DNA from: an uncultured Eubacteriales bacterium
Lineage (GTDB): Bacteria > Bacillota > Clostridia > Christensenellales > UBA1242
Assembly (NCBI GenBank): GCA_900557585.1
Contig: USTJ01000005.1
Location: 1 to 11,731 of the forward strand
Reading direction: 5' to 3'
Length of the DNA stretch: 11,731 bases
Of this stretch, positions 1 to 6,954 are shown in pieces. The translations under genes and the position numbers were made by a program. A model generated the notes under the pieces. It saw only the letters and a list, made by a program, of their open reading frames with translations. It ran no database searches and was not told the origin of the DNA. Position 1 is the stretch's first letter. Every line of letters starts with the position of its first letter.

Positions 1-369
1 GGCAGAGTTGGTGTTGGAATGGGAAAAGCCACCGAAGTTACTCTTGCAATTGAAAAAGCAAGCGTAGATGCTAAACGTCATATGGTTAAAATTGACATTA
101 GCGGAACAACCATTCCACATGAAGTTGTTGGTGAGTTCGAAACTACAAAAGTTTTGCTCATGCCAGCAAGAGAAGGTAATGGTGTTATTGCCGGAGGTAA
201 AGTTCGTGACGTTGTTGAACTTGCCGGCATTAAAGATATCACAACAAAACTCTATGGTTCAAACAACCCAGTAAACTGCGTTAAAGCAACATTTGATGGA
301 CTTATGAAACTCAGAAGTGCTGAAAAAATTGCTGCTCTTCGTGGAAAAACTATAGAGGAAATTAAATAG
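1..369 (+). CDS. rpsE: 30S ribosomal protein S5, 3' part (5' end outside window)
   Basis: S5 is a small-subunit protein near the mRNA entry and decoding region that contributes to translational accuracy. The frame is open from base 1 and reads GRVGVGMGKATEVTLAIEKA, the conserved S5 glycine-rich loop. About 122 residues are visible, so roughly the first 40-50 (most of the N-terminal double-stranded-RNA-binding-like domain) lie upstream. The C-terminal domain is intact, with the TIPHEVVG, KVLLMPA, GNGVIAGG and VRDVVELAGI blocks and an ending RGKTIEEIK typical of Firmicutes S5. An internal ATG at 19 is not the start, because homology continues upstream of it. The TAG stop at 367-369 overlaps the AGGAGG ribosome binding site of the following rpmD, which fits close coupling within the spc operon. 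Confidence 0.97.
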   Translation, partial: GRVGVGMGKATEVTLAIEKASVDAKRHMVKIDISGTTIPHEVVGEFETTKVLLMPAREGNGVIAGGKVRDVVELAGIKDITTKLYGSNNPVNCVKATFDGLMKLRSAEKIAALRGKTIEEIK

Positions 370-382
370 GAGGACAAATTCA

Positions 383-847
383 GTGGCAGAAACAAAAACA
401 ACAAAGAAAACTGAAACTGCTGCAAAAGCAGAACCAAAGAAAGTTGCTCCTAAAACAAGCACAGCAAAAACAGCAAAAACAGCAAAAACAACTGCTCCAA
501 AGGCTGCTGCAAAAACTGAAAAAACTACAACTGCAAAAAAGACTGCAACTAAAAAAGCTCCTGTAAAAACAGCAGAAGTTAAAGTTGAAGAAAAAGTTGA
601 AGTTAAAGTTGCCGAAGCAAAAGAACCTGCTAAAAAAGCGCCTGCTAAAAAAGCAAACGTTCCAATGCTCAAAATCAAACTTGTAAAAAGTGCAAGTGGA
701 AGACTTGAAAAACAACAAAGAACTCTTGTTGCTCTTGGTCTTCATAAAATTGGTAGCGAATCAGTTAAACCAGATAACGCTCAAACAAGAGGAATGATTT
801 TCGTTGTAAAACATCTCGTTACTGTTGAAAGCGTAAAGGAGAACTAA
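383..847 (+). CDS. rpmD: 50S ribosomal protein L30 with long Lys/Ala-rich N-terminal extension
   Basis: The C-terminal 60 residues (95-154, from [18 protein letters not shown] to the end) are a complete bacterial L30, whose usual total length is about 60. Residues 1-94 are an extra low-complexity tail rich in Lys, Ala and Thr (for example [19 protein letters not shown]), with a mixed acidic and basic stretch at about 62-90 ([11 protein letters not shown]) and a KKAPAKK end, resembling histone H1-like tails. The GTG start at 383 is chosen because AGGAGG lies at the end of rpsE, about 10 bases upstream. The internal ATG at 665, where canonical L30 would begin, has no Shine-Dalgarno sequence before it. 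The tail is therefore probably translated, although later removal cannot be excluded. L30 sits between rpsE and rplO as expected for the spc operon. Any role for the tail (rRNA contact, localisation) is inference. Confidence 0.93.
   Translation: MAETKTTKKTETAAKAEPKKVAPKTSTAKTAKTAKTTAPKAAAKTEKTTTAKKTATKKAPVKTAEVKVEEKVEVKVAEAKEPAKKAPAKKANVPMLKIKLVKSASGRLEKQQRTLVALGLHKIGSESVKPDNAQTRGMIFVVKHLVTVESVKEN
462..488 (+). repeat. 9-bp tandem repeat (CAGCAAAAA x3) in the rpmD tail
   Basis: Three perfect copies of CAGCAAAAA follow each other, and together with the flanking bases they encode the repeated TAK tripeptide of the L30 extension. The 9-base unit keeps frame, so slippage here would lengthen or shorten the tail without breaking L30. 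Confidence 0.85.
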
Positions 848-848
848 T

Positions 849-1292
849 ATGAAATTACACGAAATGTCTCCTGCTCCTAACTCTGTAAAGTCAACAAAAA
901 GACTTGGAAGAGGAATTGGCTCAGGTACTGGTAAAACCAGTGGTAAAGGTCACAAAGGACAAAACGCAAGAAGCGGTGGTGGAGTTAGACCTGGATTTGA
1001 AGGTGGACAAATGCCTCTTATCCGTCAACTTCCAAAACGCGGATTCACAAACAATTTCAGAAAGGTTTACACAACAATCAATGTTGGAGACCTTGAAAGA
1101 TTTGAACCTAACACTGTTGTAACTGCTGAAATGCTCAAAGCAAAAGGTGTAATTGCTAAAATCGAACCTTATGGACTTAAAGTTCTTGGCAATGGCACAC
1201 TTACAAAAGCATTGACAGTTAAAGCAGAAAAATTTACCCCAAGTGCTGTTGAAAAAATCAACAAGGCTGGCGGTACAGTTGAGGTGAAATAA
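849..1292 (+). CDS. rplO: 50S ribosomal protein L15
   Basis: L15 is a large-subunit assembly protein that spans 23S rRNA domains. The 147-residue product has the family length. It starts with the [22 protein letters not shown] block, followed by the flexible glycine- and lysine-rich N-terminal arm ([20 protein letters not shown]), the signature GFEGGQMPL...LPKRGF at about residues 50-66, and the globular C-terminal half ending in [12 protein letters not shown]. The ATG at 849 follows the rpmD stop by one base, with AAAGGAG at about 836-842 as ribosome binding site. The stop shares a base with the secY start (TAATG), and the secY Shine-Dalgarno GAGGTGA is inside the rplO end, so the two are translationally coupled. 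Nothing unusual was seen. Confidence 0.97.
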   Translation: MKLHEMSPAPNSVKSTKRLGRGIGSGTGKTSGKGHKGQNARSGGGVRPGFEGGQMPLIRQLPKRGFTNNFRKVYTTINVGDLERFEPNTVVTAEMLKAKGVIAKIEPYGLKVLGNGTLTKALTVKAEKFTPSAVEKINKAGGTVEVK

Positions 1293-2599
1293 TGTTTAAA
1301 ACACTAGGAAGCGCTTTTAAGAACAAGGAATTACGCAAGGCCATTTTAATGACATTGTTGTTTCTTCTCATCTATCGTTTGGGTTGCTATCTTCCTGTTC
1401 CAGGGCTTAAAGCATCAGTATATGCCGATGCTGTTTCAAATGAAAACGGAATGGGAATTCTCAGTTTGCTTAATGCAGTAACTGGTAGCGCTCTTTCAAA
1501 TGGTGCGTTCTTTGCCCTTGGTGTTACGCCTTATATCAACGCCTCAATTATCGTGCAACTTTTGACATTTGGTATTCCTGCTCTTGAAAGACTCAGCAAG
1601 CAAGGTGATGATGGAAAACAAAAAATCAACCTCATCACAAAAATTGTTGCTCTTGTCCTTGCAATTGCACAGGGTGTTGGTATTGTTTTAGGCTATAAAG
1701 ATTCTATCGCTCCAATTTTTGGCGAGAATCTTATGTGGCTCACATATATTTTCGTTATCGTTACTCTCATTGCAGGTGCTTCACTTACAATGTGGATTGG
1801 CGACAGAATCACTGAACAAGGTGTAGGCAATGGTTTGTCTCTTATCATCTTTGTTGGTATCATTTCAACTGCTGGACTTTCACTTGTAAATACAATTGGA
1901 AATATCTTTAATGGTGTAACAAGTGCTATTTGGGAACTTATTGGTTTCCTTGCAATGGTATTTGTAGTTTTTGCTCTTATCGTATTCTTCGATTTGGCTG
2001 AACGTAAGATCCCTGTTCAATATGCAAAACAAGTGAAAGGAAGAAAAATGTATGGTGGTCAATCAACATACATTCCTTTGAAGGTGAACGCTAATGGTGT
2101 TATGCCGATCATCTTCGCAACAGCAATCATCACTTTCCCAAACATCATCATGCAACTTTGCGGTGTTACAAGCCAAAGCAGCGGCTTTGCAAAGTTCTAT
2201 TATGAATATGTTGGTGCCGGTGGTATTGTATACAGCATTTTGGTTGGTCTTTTGATTTTGTTCTTCGCATATTTCTATGCACAAATTCAATTCAACCCAA
2301 CTGATGTAAGTTTGAACATTCAACAACAAGGTGGATTCATTCCAGGAATCCGTCCAGGAAAACCTACAACTGAATACCTATCAAGGGTTTCAAAAAGAAT
2401 CACATTGTTTGGAGCAATTTTCCTTGCATTCATTGCAATTGTTCCATCAATCGTATTTAGATATGTTGCTGGTGGTTCGCTTGGTCTTATCAACGCGTTT
2501 ACTGCAACAGGAATGCTTATCGTTGTTAGTGTAGCAATTGAGTTTAACACTCAACTTGAAGCACAACTTATGGCGAAAAGACATAAAAACATTTTATAA
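1292..2599 (+). CDS. secY: Preprotein translocase channel subunit SecY
   Basis: SecY is the multispanning channel of the Sec translocon in the cytoplasmic membrane. It works with SecE/SecG and SecA, or with the ribosome, to export or insert proteins. The 435-residue length and about ten hydrophobic segments match the family. Conserved blocks include RLGCYLPVPG in the first transmembrane segment, FFALGVTPYINASIIVQLL in the second segment region, WIGDRITEQGVGNGLSLIIF, the cytoplasmic loop AERKIPVQYAKQ near residue 235, PLKVNANGVMPIIFA, and the late loop GGFIPGIRPGKPTTEYL. The C-terminus EAQLMAKRHKNIL is normal. The start is fixed by GAGGTGA about 5 bases upstream, within rplO. It probably also exports the large surface protein encoded downstream. 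No missing parts were seen. Confidence 0.98.
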   Translation: MFKTLGSAFKNKELRKAILMTLLFLLIYRLGCYLPVPGLKASVYADAVSNENGMGILSLLNAVTGSALSNGAFFALGVTPYINASIIVQLLTFGIPALERLSKQGDDGKQKINLITKIVALVLAIAQGVGIVLGYKDSIAPIFGENLMWLTYIFVIVTLIAGASLTMWIGDRITEQGVGNGLSLIIFVGIISTAGLSLVNTIGNIFNGVTSAIWELIGFLAMVFVVFALIVFFDLAERKIPVQYAKQVKGRKMYGGQSTYIPLKVNANGVMPIIFATAIITFPNIIMQLCGVTSQSSGFAKFYYEYVGAGGIVYSILVGLLILFFAYFYAQIQFNPTDVSLNIQQQGGFIPGIRPGKPTTEYLSRVSKRITLFGAIFLAFIAIVPSIVFRYVAGGSLGLINAFTATGMLIVVSVAIEFNTQLEAQLMAKRHKNIL

Positions 2600-2604
2600 T
2601 TAGT

Positions 2605-2651
2605 TTTCAGTTTTGCCCAAGGCTTTTGCTTTGGGCAAGGAAAAACTGAAA
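2605..2651 (+). promoter_or_regulatory. Long imperfect hairpin between secY and adk
   Basis: An outer stem of 10 pairs (TTTCAGTTTT at 2605-2614 with AAAACTGAAA at 2642-2651) and an inner stem of 9 pairs including one G-T (GCCCAAGGC at 2615-2623 with GCTTTGGGC at 2628-2636) enclose a TTTT loop. A five-base bulge (AAGGA, 2637-2641) lies on the 3' side. No T-run follows, so this is not a standard intrinsic terminator. The adk Shine-Dalgarno begins within a few bases of the stem. It could be an mRNA stabiliser, a processing site, or a control on adk translation; the sequence cannot decide between these. Confidence 0.7.
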
Positions 2652-2666
2652 CGAAAGGGGATATAC

Positions 2667-3281
2667 ATGAAACTTGTATTACTAGGTGCACCAGGTGCTG
2701 GAAAAGGCACTTTGGCAAATGGTCTTATAAAAGAACTTAACATTCCAACAATATCAACCGGAGATTTACTCAGAAATGAAGTGAAGTCTGGAAGCGAACT
2801 TGGATACAAAGTGAAAGACATAATGACAAGCGGAAAACTTGTTCCAACCGAAGTTGTAATTGAACTTCTTCAAAACCGTTTAGCACAAAGTGATACAAAA
2901 AATGGATTTATCCTTGATGGTTTCCCAAGATCAATTGAACAAGCAAAATTGCTTGAAGAGATTGCAGACATTGATAAATGTTTAAATCTTGTTATTGATA
3001 AACAAGTTATTCTTGACAGAATTTGTGGAAGAAGAACTTGCAAGACTTGTGGAAATATCTATAACACAAACAACTATGATAATGAGATGTGTGAATGTGG
3101 TGGCGAATTGTTGGCTCGTGAAGACGACAATCCAGAAACTGTTGCAAAGCGTTTCGACACATTTGTAACAAACACTGCTCCACTTATCGACTATTATAGA
3201 AATAAAGGCATTTTGGTTGATGTCATCTGCCAAGATAAAGCAGAAGACACATTGAAAAATGCATTGGAGATCTTAAAATAA
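2667..3281 (+). CDS. adk: Adenylate kinase with Cys4 zinc-type LID
   Basis: Adenylate kinase interconverts ATP + AMP and 2 ADP in the cytoplasm. The 204-residue product has the P-loop GAPGAGKGT at residues 7-15, the AMP-binding TGDLLR at 31-36, the DGFPRS motif at 84-89, the LID arginines in GRR (121-123) and DDNPETVAKRF near 153-163. The LID carries C125 and C128, then C142 and C144, consistent with a structural zinc site like those in Gram-positive enzymes, although the region between the pairs is shorter than in Bacillus (CxxC...CxC). ATG 2667 is chosen because the purine-rich AAAGGGG at 2654-2660 precedes it and MKLVLLGAPG is the family N-terminus. An in-frame upstream ATG at 2613 lies inside the hairpin and would add 18 atypical residues. 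Its place between secY and map is standard for Firmicutes. Confidence 0.96.
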   Translation: MKLVLLGAPGAGKGTLANGLIKELNIPTISTGDLLRNEVKSGSELGYKVKDIMTSGKLVPTEVVIELLQNRLAQSDTKNGFILDGFPRSIEQAKLLEEIADIDKCLNLVIDKQVILDRICGRRTCKTCGNIYNTNNYDNEMCECGGELLAREDDNPETVAKRFDTFVTNTAPLIDYYRNKGILVDVICQDKAEDTLKNALEILK

Positions 3282-3282
3282 T

Positions 3283-4029
3283 ATGATGACACAAGTTAAG
3301 ACTCCCGAGCAAATTGAAAAGATGCGCGAAGCGGGAAGAATTGTTGGAGAAGTGCTCAACCTTTTGGAAAAGCACATTAAACCAGGAATTTCCACTCTTG
3401 AACTTGACAAAATTGCTCACGATTATATAATAAGTAGAGGTGCAAGACCATCGTTTTTGCACTATGACGGATTTCCTGGTTCAATCTGTGCATCAATTGA
3501 TGATGTTGTTGTTCACGGAATTCCAAAAAAAGACCTTGTTTTGAAAGAAGGTCAAATTGTAGGCATTGATGTTGGGGCGGTTAAAGACGGCTTCCACGGA
3601 GATGCAGCACGAACTTTTCTTGTTGGAGAAGTAAGTGAAGAAAAAAAGAAACTAGTAGAAGTAACTAAACAATGCTTCTTTGAGGCAATAAAAGGCCTTA
3701 AAGACGGAAGCAGACTTGGTGACATTGGTGCTCGTGCTCAGCGCTGTGCTGAGAAACATGGTTATGGTGTTGTCCGCGAAATGGTTGGACATGGCATCGG
3801 AACCCACATGCATGAAGACCCAGGCATTCCAAACTATGGAACCGAGGGAACAGGCATGAAAATCAAAGCGGGTATGACTCTTGCGATAGAACCAATGATC
3901 AATATGGGCTCTTACCAAATAAAAATCAATGGATGGGATGTCCGAACAAAAGATGGTCTGCCAAGTGCTCACTATGAGAACACCGTCTTGATTACCTCAG
4001 ATTCAGTTGAAATTTTAACACTAATTTAA
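3283..4029 (+). CDS. map: Type I methionine aminopeptidase
   Basis: This enzyme removes the initiator methionine from nascent proteins. The 248-residue product is of the short type I form, without an N-terminal zinc-finger extension. All five expected metal ligands are visible: D96 (GIDVGA), D107 (HGDAART), H170 (GHGIG), E203 (AIEPM) and E232 (HYENT). The conserved histidines H78 (VVHGIP) and H177 (MHEDP) are also present. Two consecutive ATGs (3283 and 3286) are possible starts. The GGAGA at 3266-3270, inside the end of adk, favours the first by spacing, but the second cannot be excluded. It follows adk by one base, so the pair is likely coupled. The KOW-domain gene that many Clostridia carry between map and infA is absent here. 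Confidence 0.97.
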   Translation: MMTQVKTPEQIEKMREAGRIVGEVLNLLEKHIKPGISTLELDKIAHDYIISRGARPSFLHYDGFPGSICASIDDVVVHGIPKKDLVLKEGQIVGIDVGAVKDGFHGDAARTFLVGEVSEEKKKLVEVTKQCFFEAIKGLKDGSRLGDIGARAQRCAEKHGYGVVREMVGHGIGTHMHEDPGIPNYGTEGTGMKIKAGMTLAIEPMINMGSYQIKINGWDVRTKDGLPSAHYENTVLITSDSVEILTLI

Positions 4030-4043
4030 AAGGAGACAATATT

Positions 4044-4262
4044 TTGAGTAAAGATGATGTTATTGTAACCGAAGGAACAGTTGTCGAGGCAATGCCTGGT
4101 GCAACTTTCAAGGTTCAAATTGCTGGTGGTCATATTGTTACAGCATATCTTTCAGGAAAACTTTGGAAAAACTTTATTCATATCTATGAAGGTGACACTG
4201 TAAAACTTGAAATGAGTCCATATGATTTGAGCAAAGGCAGAATTATTTGGAGAAATAAGTAA
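4044..4262 (+). CDS. infA: Translation initiation factor IF-1 (TTG start)
   Basis: IF1 binds the 30S A site during initiation together with IF2 and IF3. The 72-residue product is the standard length for this single S1/OB-fold protein. It shows [29 protein letters not shown], the NFI segment and the ending [19 protein letters not shown]. The start is TTG at 4044, supported by AAAGGAGA at 4028-4035 and by the usual MSKDDVI N-terminus. The [10 protein letters not shown] stretch differs slightly from the usual GKMRxNFIRI, but the fold residues are kept. It lies directly after map and 25 bases before rpmJ, as in the conserved spc/alpha junction. Confidence 0.96.
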   Translation: MSKDDVIVTEGTVVEAMPGATFKVQIAGGHIVTAYLSGKLWKNFIHIYEGDTVKLEMSPYDLSKGRIIWRNK

Positions 4263-4287
4263 AACATACTTTAAGGAGATAAAAATT

Positions 4288-4401
4288 ATGAAGGTTAGAT
4301 CAAGTGTAAAGCCTATGTGCGAAAACTGCAAAGTTATTAAGCGTGAAGGCAAAGTAAGAGTTATCTGCAAAAACCCTAAACACAAACAAGTTCAGGGCTA
4401 A
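4288..4401 (+). CDS. rpmJ: 50S ribosomal protein L36 (zinc-binding form)
   Basis: L36 is the smallest large-subunit protein and binds 23S rRNA through a zinc ribbon. The 37-residue product starts [19 protein letters not shown] and ends in [11 protein letters not shown]11, C14, C27 and H32 form the expected CCCH zinc set, so this is the C+ form. It is preceded by AAGGAGA (about 4273-4279) and an ATG at 4288. It is the last gene before a 163-base gap, so it may end the spc transcript or be transcribed through into rpsM. No terminator with a T-run was seen after it. Confidence 0.95.
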   Translation: MKVRSSVKPMCENCKVIKREGKVRVICKNPKHKQVQG

Positions 4402-4564
4402 TTAACTTTGAAAATAATCACAAATAAGGCGGCATAGGGTGACAAACCCTACTTATGTGTGTTATTATATATTTATAAGTTTGAATTTATCACTTATTCA
4501 AACAAAAAATTTTTAAAAAATCTATAAAAAAATAAAATTTACAAATTATCTTTGGAGGATAAAG
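4402..4564 (+). promoter_or_regulatory. AT-rich leader upstream of the alpha cluster with tandem hairpins
   Basis: This is by far the longest gap within the ribosomal block. Three inverted repeats follow each other: TAGGGT/ACCCTA (4435-4440 with 4446-4451), ACTTAT/ATAAGT (4451-4456 with 4475-4480) and GTTTGAAT/ATTCAAAC (4479-4486 with 4496-4503). The second and third share two bases, and ATAAGT could instead pair with a second ACTTAT at 4492-4497, so alternative folds exist. The rest is A/T-rich down to the rpsM ribosome binding site GGAGG at about 4554-4558. In E. coli, S4 represses its own alpha operon through a structured rpsM leader. A similar role here is inference, helped by rpsD being in this cluster. 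No T-run terminator follows these stems. Confidence 0.55.
4439..4468 (+). promoter_or_regulatory. Candidate sigma70-type promoter for rpsM-rplQ
   Basis: GTGACA (4439-4444) matches five of six -35 bases. After an 18-base spacer, TATTAT (4463-4468) matches five of six -10 bases. Transcription would start near 4475 and give a leader of roughly 90 bases containing the 4479-4503 hairpin. In an AT-rich gap such matches arise by chance fairly often, hence moderate confidence. Confidence 0.45.
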
Positions 4565-4922
4565 ATGGCACGTATTGCTGGTGTGGATTTACCAAATGAG
4601 AAAAGAGTTGAAATCGGTCTTACATATATCTATGGTGTTGGAAGAGTAACCGCTAACAAAATTTTGGAAGCAACAAAAATCAATCCTGACACAAGACTTG
4701 ACAGAAAACGACATTGGTAAAATTCGTGAATATATGGATAAAAATTTGAGTGTTGAAGGCGACAAGAAAAGAGAAGTTGCAATGGACATTAAAGCACTCA
4801 TGGAAATCGGTTCTTACCGTGGTGTAAGACACAGAAAAGGTCTCCCTGTAAGAGGACAATCAACTCGTTCTAATGCAAGAACAAGAAAAGGTCCAAGAAA
4901 CGGTGGAGCAAAGAAGAAATAA
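4565..4922 (+). CDS. rpsM: 30S ribosomal protein S13, reading frame broken by a frameshift near codon 45
   Basis: S13 is a head protein of the 30S subunit that contacts the P-site tRNA and bridges to the 50S. From ATG 4565 (GGAGG at about 4554-4558) the frame reads [20 protein letters not shown] and on to PDTR (residue 44), then runs out of homology and stops at TAA 4718-4720. From 4698 the +1 frame continues perfectly as [16 protein letters not shown] through [17 protein letters not shown] to the TAA at 4920-4922. Family members have three residues (V-x-D) between the R and L, so nine bases are expected and only one (C4697) is present: a net loss of eight. Re-joined, the product would be about 118 residues against a usual 121 or so. 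Both halves look fully constrained, so a recent deletion or a sequence/assembly error is most likely. Programmed +1 slippage at CTT 4697-4699 is possible but has no stop codon or obvious stimulator beside it. Confidence 0.9.
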
Positions 4923-4938
4923 AGGAGGAAGATGAAAA

Positions 4939-5334
4939 ATGGCACAAGCAACTAAAAAATCAACTAAAAAACGTAAAATTACCACAAATGTTGATAAGGG
5001 CATTGTTCATATTCAAGCTTCTTTCAACAACACAATTGTAACAATTACTGACACACAAGGAAATGCTCTTGCATCATGCAGTGCTGGTGAACTTGGATAT
5101 AAAGGAAGCCGTAAAAGCACTCCATTTGCTGCCGGTCAAGCAGCGGAAAGAGCGGCTAAAAAAGCAAAAGATTTCGGACTTAAATCAGTTGAAGTATATG
5201 TTAAAGGTCCTGGAAACGGAAGAGAATCAGCAATTCGTTCTCTTGCAACCGCAGATCTTGAAGTAACACTTATTCGTGATGTATCACCAATACCTCACAA
5301 TGGTTGTCGTCCACCAAAACAAAGAAGAATGTAG
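4939..5334 (+). CDS. rpsK: 30S ribosomal protein S11
   Basis: S11 is a platform protein of the 30S subunit that lies near the mRNA exit and the E site. The 131-residue product has a Lys/Thr-rich N-terminal arm, then [22 protein letters not shown], the [14 protein letters not shown] block, [13 protein letters not shown] and the C-terminal [14 protein letters not shown], all characteristic of the family. ATG 4939 is preferred because AGGAGG (4923-4928) is suitably spaced and the frame gives [11 protein letters not shown]. An out-of-frame ATG at 4932 is ignored. It lies 16 bases after rpsM and 10 before rpsD. No irregularity was seen. Confidence 0.97.
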   Translation: MAQATKKSTKKRKITTNVDKGIVHIQASFNNTIVTITDTQGNALASCSAGELGYKGSRKSTPFAAGQAAERAAKKAKDFGLKSVEVYVKGPGNGRESAIRSLATADLEVTLIRDVSPIPHNGCRPPKQRRM

Positions 5335-5344
5335 GAGTAGTGAA

Positions 5345-5968
5345 ATGGCAAAATATACTGATGCAGATTGCCGTCTTTGCAGACGCGAGGGCGCAAAATT
5401 ATTTTTGAAAGGTGACAGATGCCTTTCTAAAAAATGTGCAATGGAAAGAAGACCAAGCGTTCCTGGTCAACATCCAAACACAAGAAGAAAACCTTCTGAG
5501 TATCAAACACAACTTAGAGAAAAACAAAAAGTTAAAAGAGCATATGGTCCTTTGACAGAAAAGCAATTTCATGCTTACTATGTAGAGGCTGAAAGAATGA
5601 AAGGTAAAACTGGTGAAAACATGTTGAGTTTGCTCGAAAGAAGACTTGACAACGTTGTTTACAGAATGGGACTTGCTTCAAGCCGTCATGCTGCAAGACA
5701 ACTTGTTAACCACGGACACATTTGTGTAAATGGTAAAAGAGTTAACATTCCATCATATCAAGTAAAGGTTAATGATGAAATTTCTGTAAAAGAAAACAAA
5801 ACAAAGAAGGCTCCATTTGTTGAAGTTAGACAGTCAAGAGTTGTATTGCCAAAATGGCTTGAATTCAACACTGAAAAACTTTCTGGAAAAGTTCTTGCAC
5901 TTCCTGCAAGAGATGATATTGATCTTAATATCGAAGAGCACTTAATTGTCGAACTTTATTCTAAATAA
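5345..5968 (+). CDS. rpsD: 30S ribosomal protein S4 (zinc-binding form)
   Basis: S4 is a primary 16S rRNA-binding assembly protein and, in many bacteria, a translational autoregulator. The 207-residue product has an N-terminal zinc motif with C9, C12, C26 and C31, as in Thermus S4 and unlike the zinc-less Bacillus form. Next come [20 protein letters not shown] and [19 protein letters not shown], then the S4 RNA-binding domain (about residues 95-160) with [20 protein letters not shown] and [11 protein letters not shown], ending [11 protein letters not shown] 5345 gives the usual N-terminus and has GGAG at 5334-5337, overlapping the rpsK stop. An upstream in-frame ATG at 5276 lies inside rpsK and is rejected. 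Its presence in the alpha cluster supports a clostridial rather than Bacillus-like host. Confidence 0.97.
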   Translation: MAKYTDADCRLCRREGAKLFLKGDRCLSKKCAMERRPSVPGQHPNTRRKPSEYQTQLREKQKVKRAYGPLTEKQFHAYYVEAERMKGKTGENMLSLLERRLDNVVYRMGLASSRHAARQLVNHGHICVNGKRVNIPSYQVKVNDEISVKENKTKKAPFVEVRQSRVVLPKWLEFNTEKLSGKVLALPARDDIDLNIEEHLIVELYSK

Positions 5969-5989
5969 TAACATATAGGAGGCTAAAAT

Positions 5990-6943
5990 ATGTTAGAAAT
6001 CGAAAGACCTAGAATTGAATGTATTGAAGAAGAGGACAACGCAACTTCTAAGTTCGTTTTGGAACCTCTTGAACGTGGTTTTGGTGTTACAATCGGAAAC
6101 GCTCTTAGAAGAGTGCTTCTTTCAAACCTTCCAGGTGCAGCCGTAACCAACATTAAAATTGAAGGCGTTTCTCATGAATTCACAACTCTTAAAGGTTGCA
6201 AAGAAGATGTAACTGAAATTGTTTTGAACATGAAAGGTCTTGCTGTTAAAACTGCAAGCAATGAAAATGGCTTTAAGAAAGTTTTACATCTTAAAAAGAA
6301 AGGTCCAGCAGTTGTAACTGCTGCCGACATTGAAGCAGATGACGAAGTTAAAGTTTTGAATCCTTCTTTGTACATTTGCACTCTTGAAACAGATGGTGTT
6401 TTAGACATGGAAATTCTTGTTGGTCGTGGCAGAGGCTATGTTCCAGCAGAAGGAAACAAAGATGTTTCTCTTCCTCTTGGCTATATTGCAATTGACAGCA
6501 TTTTCACACCTGTTCGTCGTGCAAGTTACGAGGTTGAAGACACTCGTGTTGGTCAAAGCACAGACTATGACAAACTTGTTTTGGAAGTTACAACAAATGG
6601 CACAGTTTCTGGAAAAGAAGTTGTAAGCCTTGCTGCAAAACTTCTTGGTGAACACATCAACTTGTTTGTTGAACTTGTAGAGTCAATGGCAAACACATCA
6701 ATTCTTGTAAGTCGTGAAGAAGATAAAGTTCACAAACTTATGATCATGAGCATTGAAGATATGGATCTCTCAGTTCGTTCATATAACTGCTTGAAGAGAG
6801 CAGGAATCAACACTGTTGAAGACCTTATCCATAAGACTGAAGATGATATGCTCAAAGTGAAGAACCTTGGTCGCAAGTCTCTTGATGAGGTTATTCATAA
6901 ACTTGAAAGTCTTGGTTTAAGTCTTAAAACCAAAGAAGAATAA
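5990..6943 (+). CDS. rpoA: DNA-directed RNA polymerase alpha subunit
   Basis: Alpha dimerises to nucleate RNA polymerase assembly, and its C-terminal domain contacts UP elements and activators. The 317-residue product has the N-terminal domain with FVLEPLERGFGVTIGNALRR (residues 22-41), a flexible linker near 230-250, and a complete C-terminal domain. In that domain R263, N266, C267, K269 and then G294, K296, S297 (VRSYNCLKRAGI and NLGRKSLDEV) correspond, with a constant offset of two, to the E. coli DNA-contacting residues R265, N268, C269, K271, G296, K298, S299. UP-element recognition is therefore likely conserved. AGGAGG at about 5977-5982 precedes ATG 5990. It is placed as usual between rpsD and rplQ. 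Confidence 0.98.
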   Translation: MLEIERPRIECIEEEDNATSKFVLEPLERGFGVTIGNALRRVLLSNLPGAAVTNIKIEGVSHEFTTLKGCKEDVTEIVLNMKGLAVKTASNENGFKKVLHLKKKGPAVVTAADIEADDEVKVLNPSLYICTLETDGVLDMEILVGRGRGYVPAEGNKDVSLPLGYIAIDSIFTPVRRASYEVEDTRVGQSTDYDKLVLEVTTNGTVSGKEVVSLAAKLLGEHINLFVELVESMANTSILVSREEDKVHKLMIMSIEDMDLSVRSYNCLKRAGINTVEDLIHKTEDDMLKVKNLGRKSLDEVIHKLESLGLSLKTKEE

Positions 6944-6954
6944 GGAGAACTATA

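Noticed and set aside
259..745. Minus-strand open frames of 139 and 121 codons opposite rpmD
   Set aside because: They are low-complexity mirrors (Phe/Ala/Ser/Cys-rich) of the Lys/Ala repeats in the L30 tail, with no ribosome binding site; a shadow of the real gene.
2613..2666. Upstream in-frame ATG extending adk by 18 residues
   Set aside because: It lies inside the hairpin, lacks a ribosome binding site and gives a non-family N-terminus; ATG 2667 has the proper signal.
4479..4503. Intrinsic terminator after rpmJ
   Set aside because: The 8-pair stem is followed by A-runs rather than a T-run on the plus strand, so it does not fit a terminator for rpmJ.
5276..5344. Upstream in-frame ATG extending rpsD by 23 residues
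   Set aside because: It is within rpsK, and S4 proteins begin at [13 protein letters not shown] sequence; GGAG at 5334-5337 supports ATG 5345.
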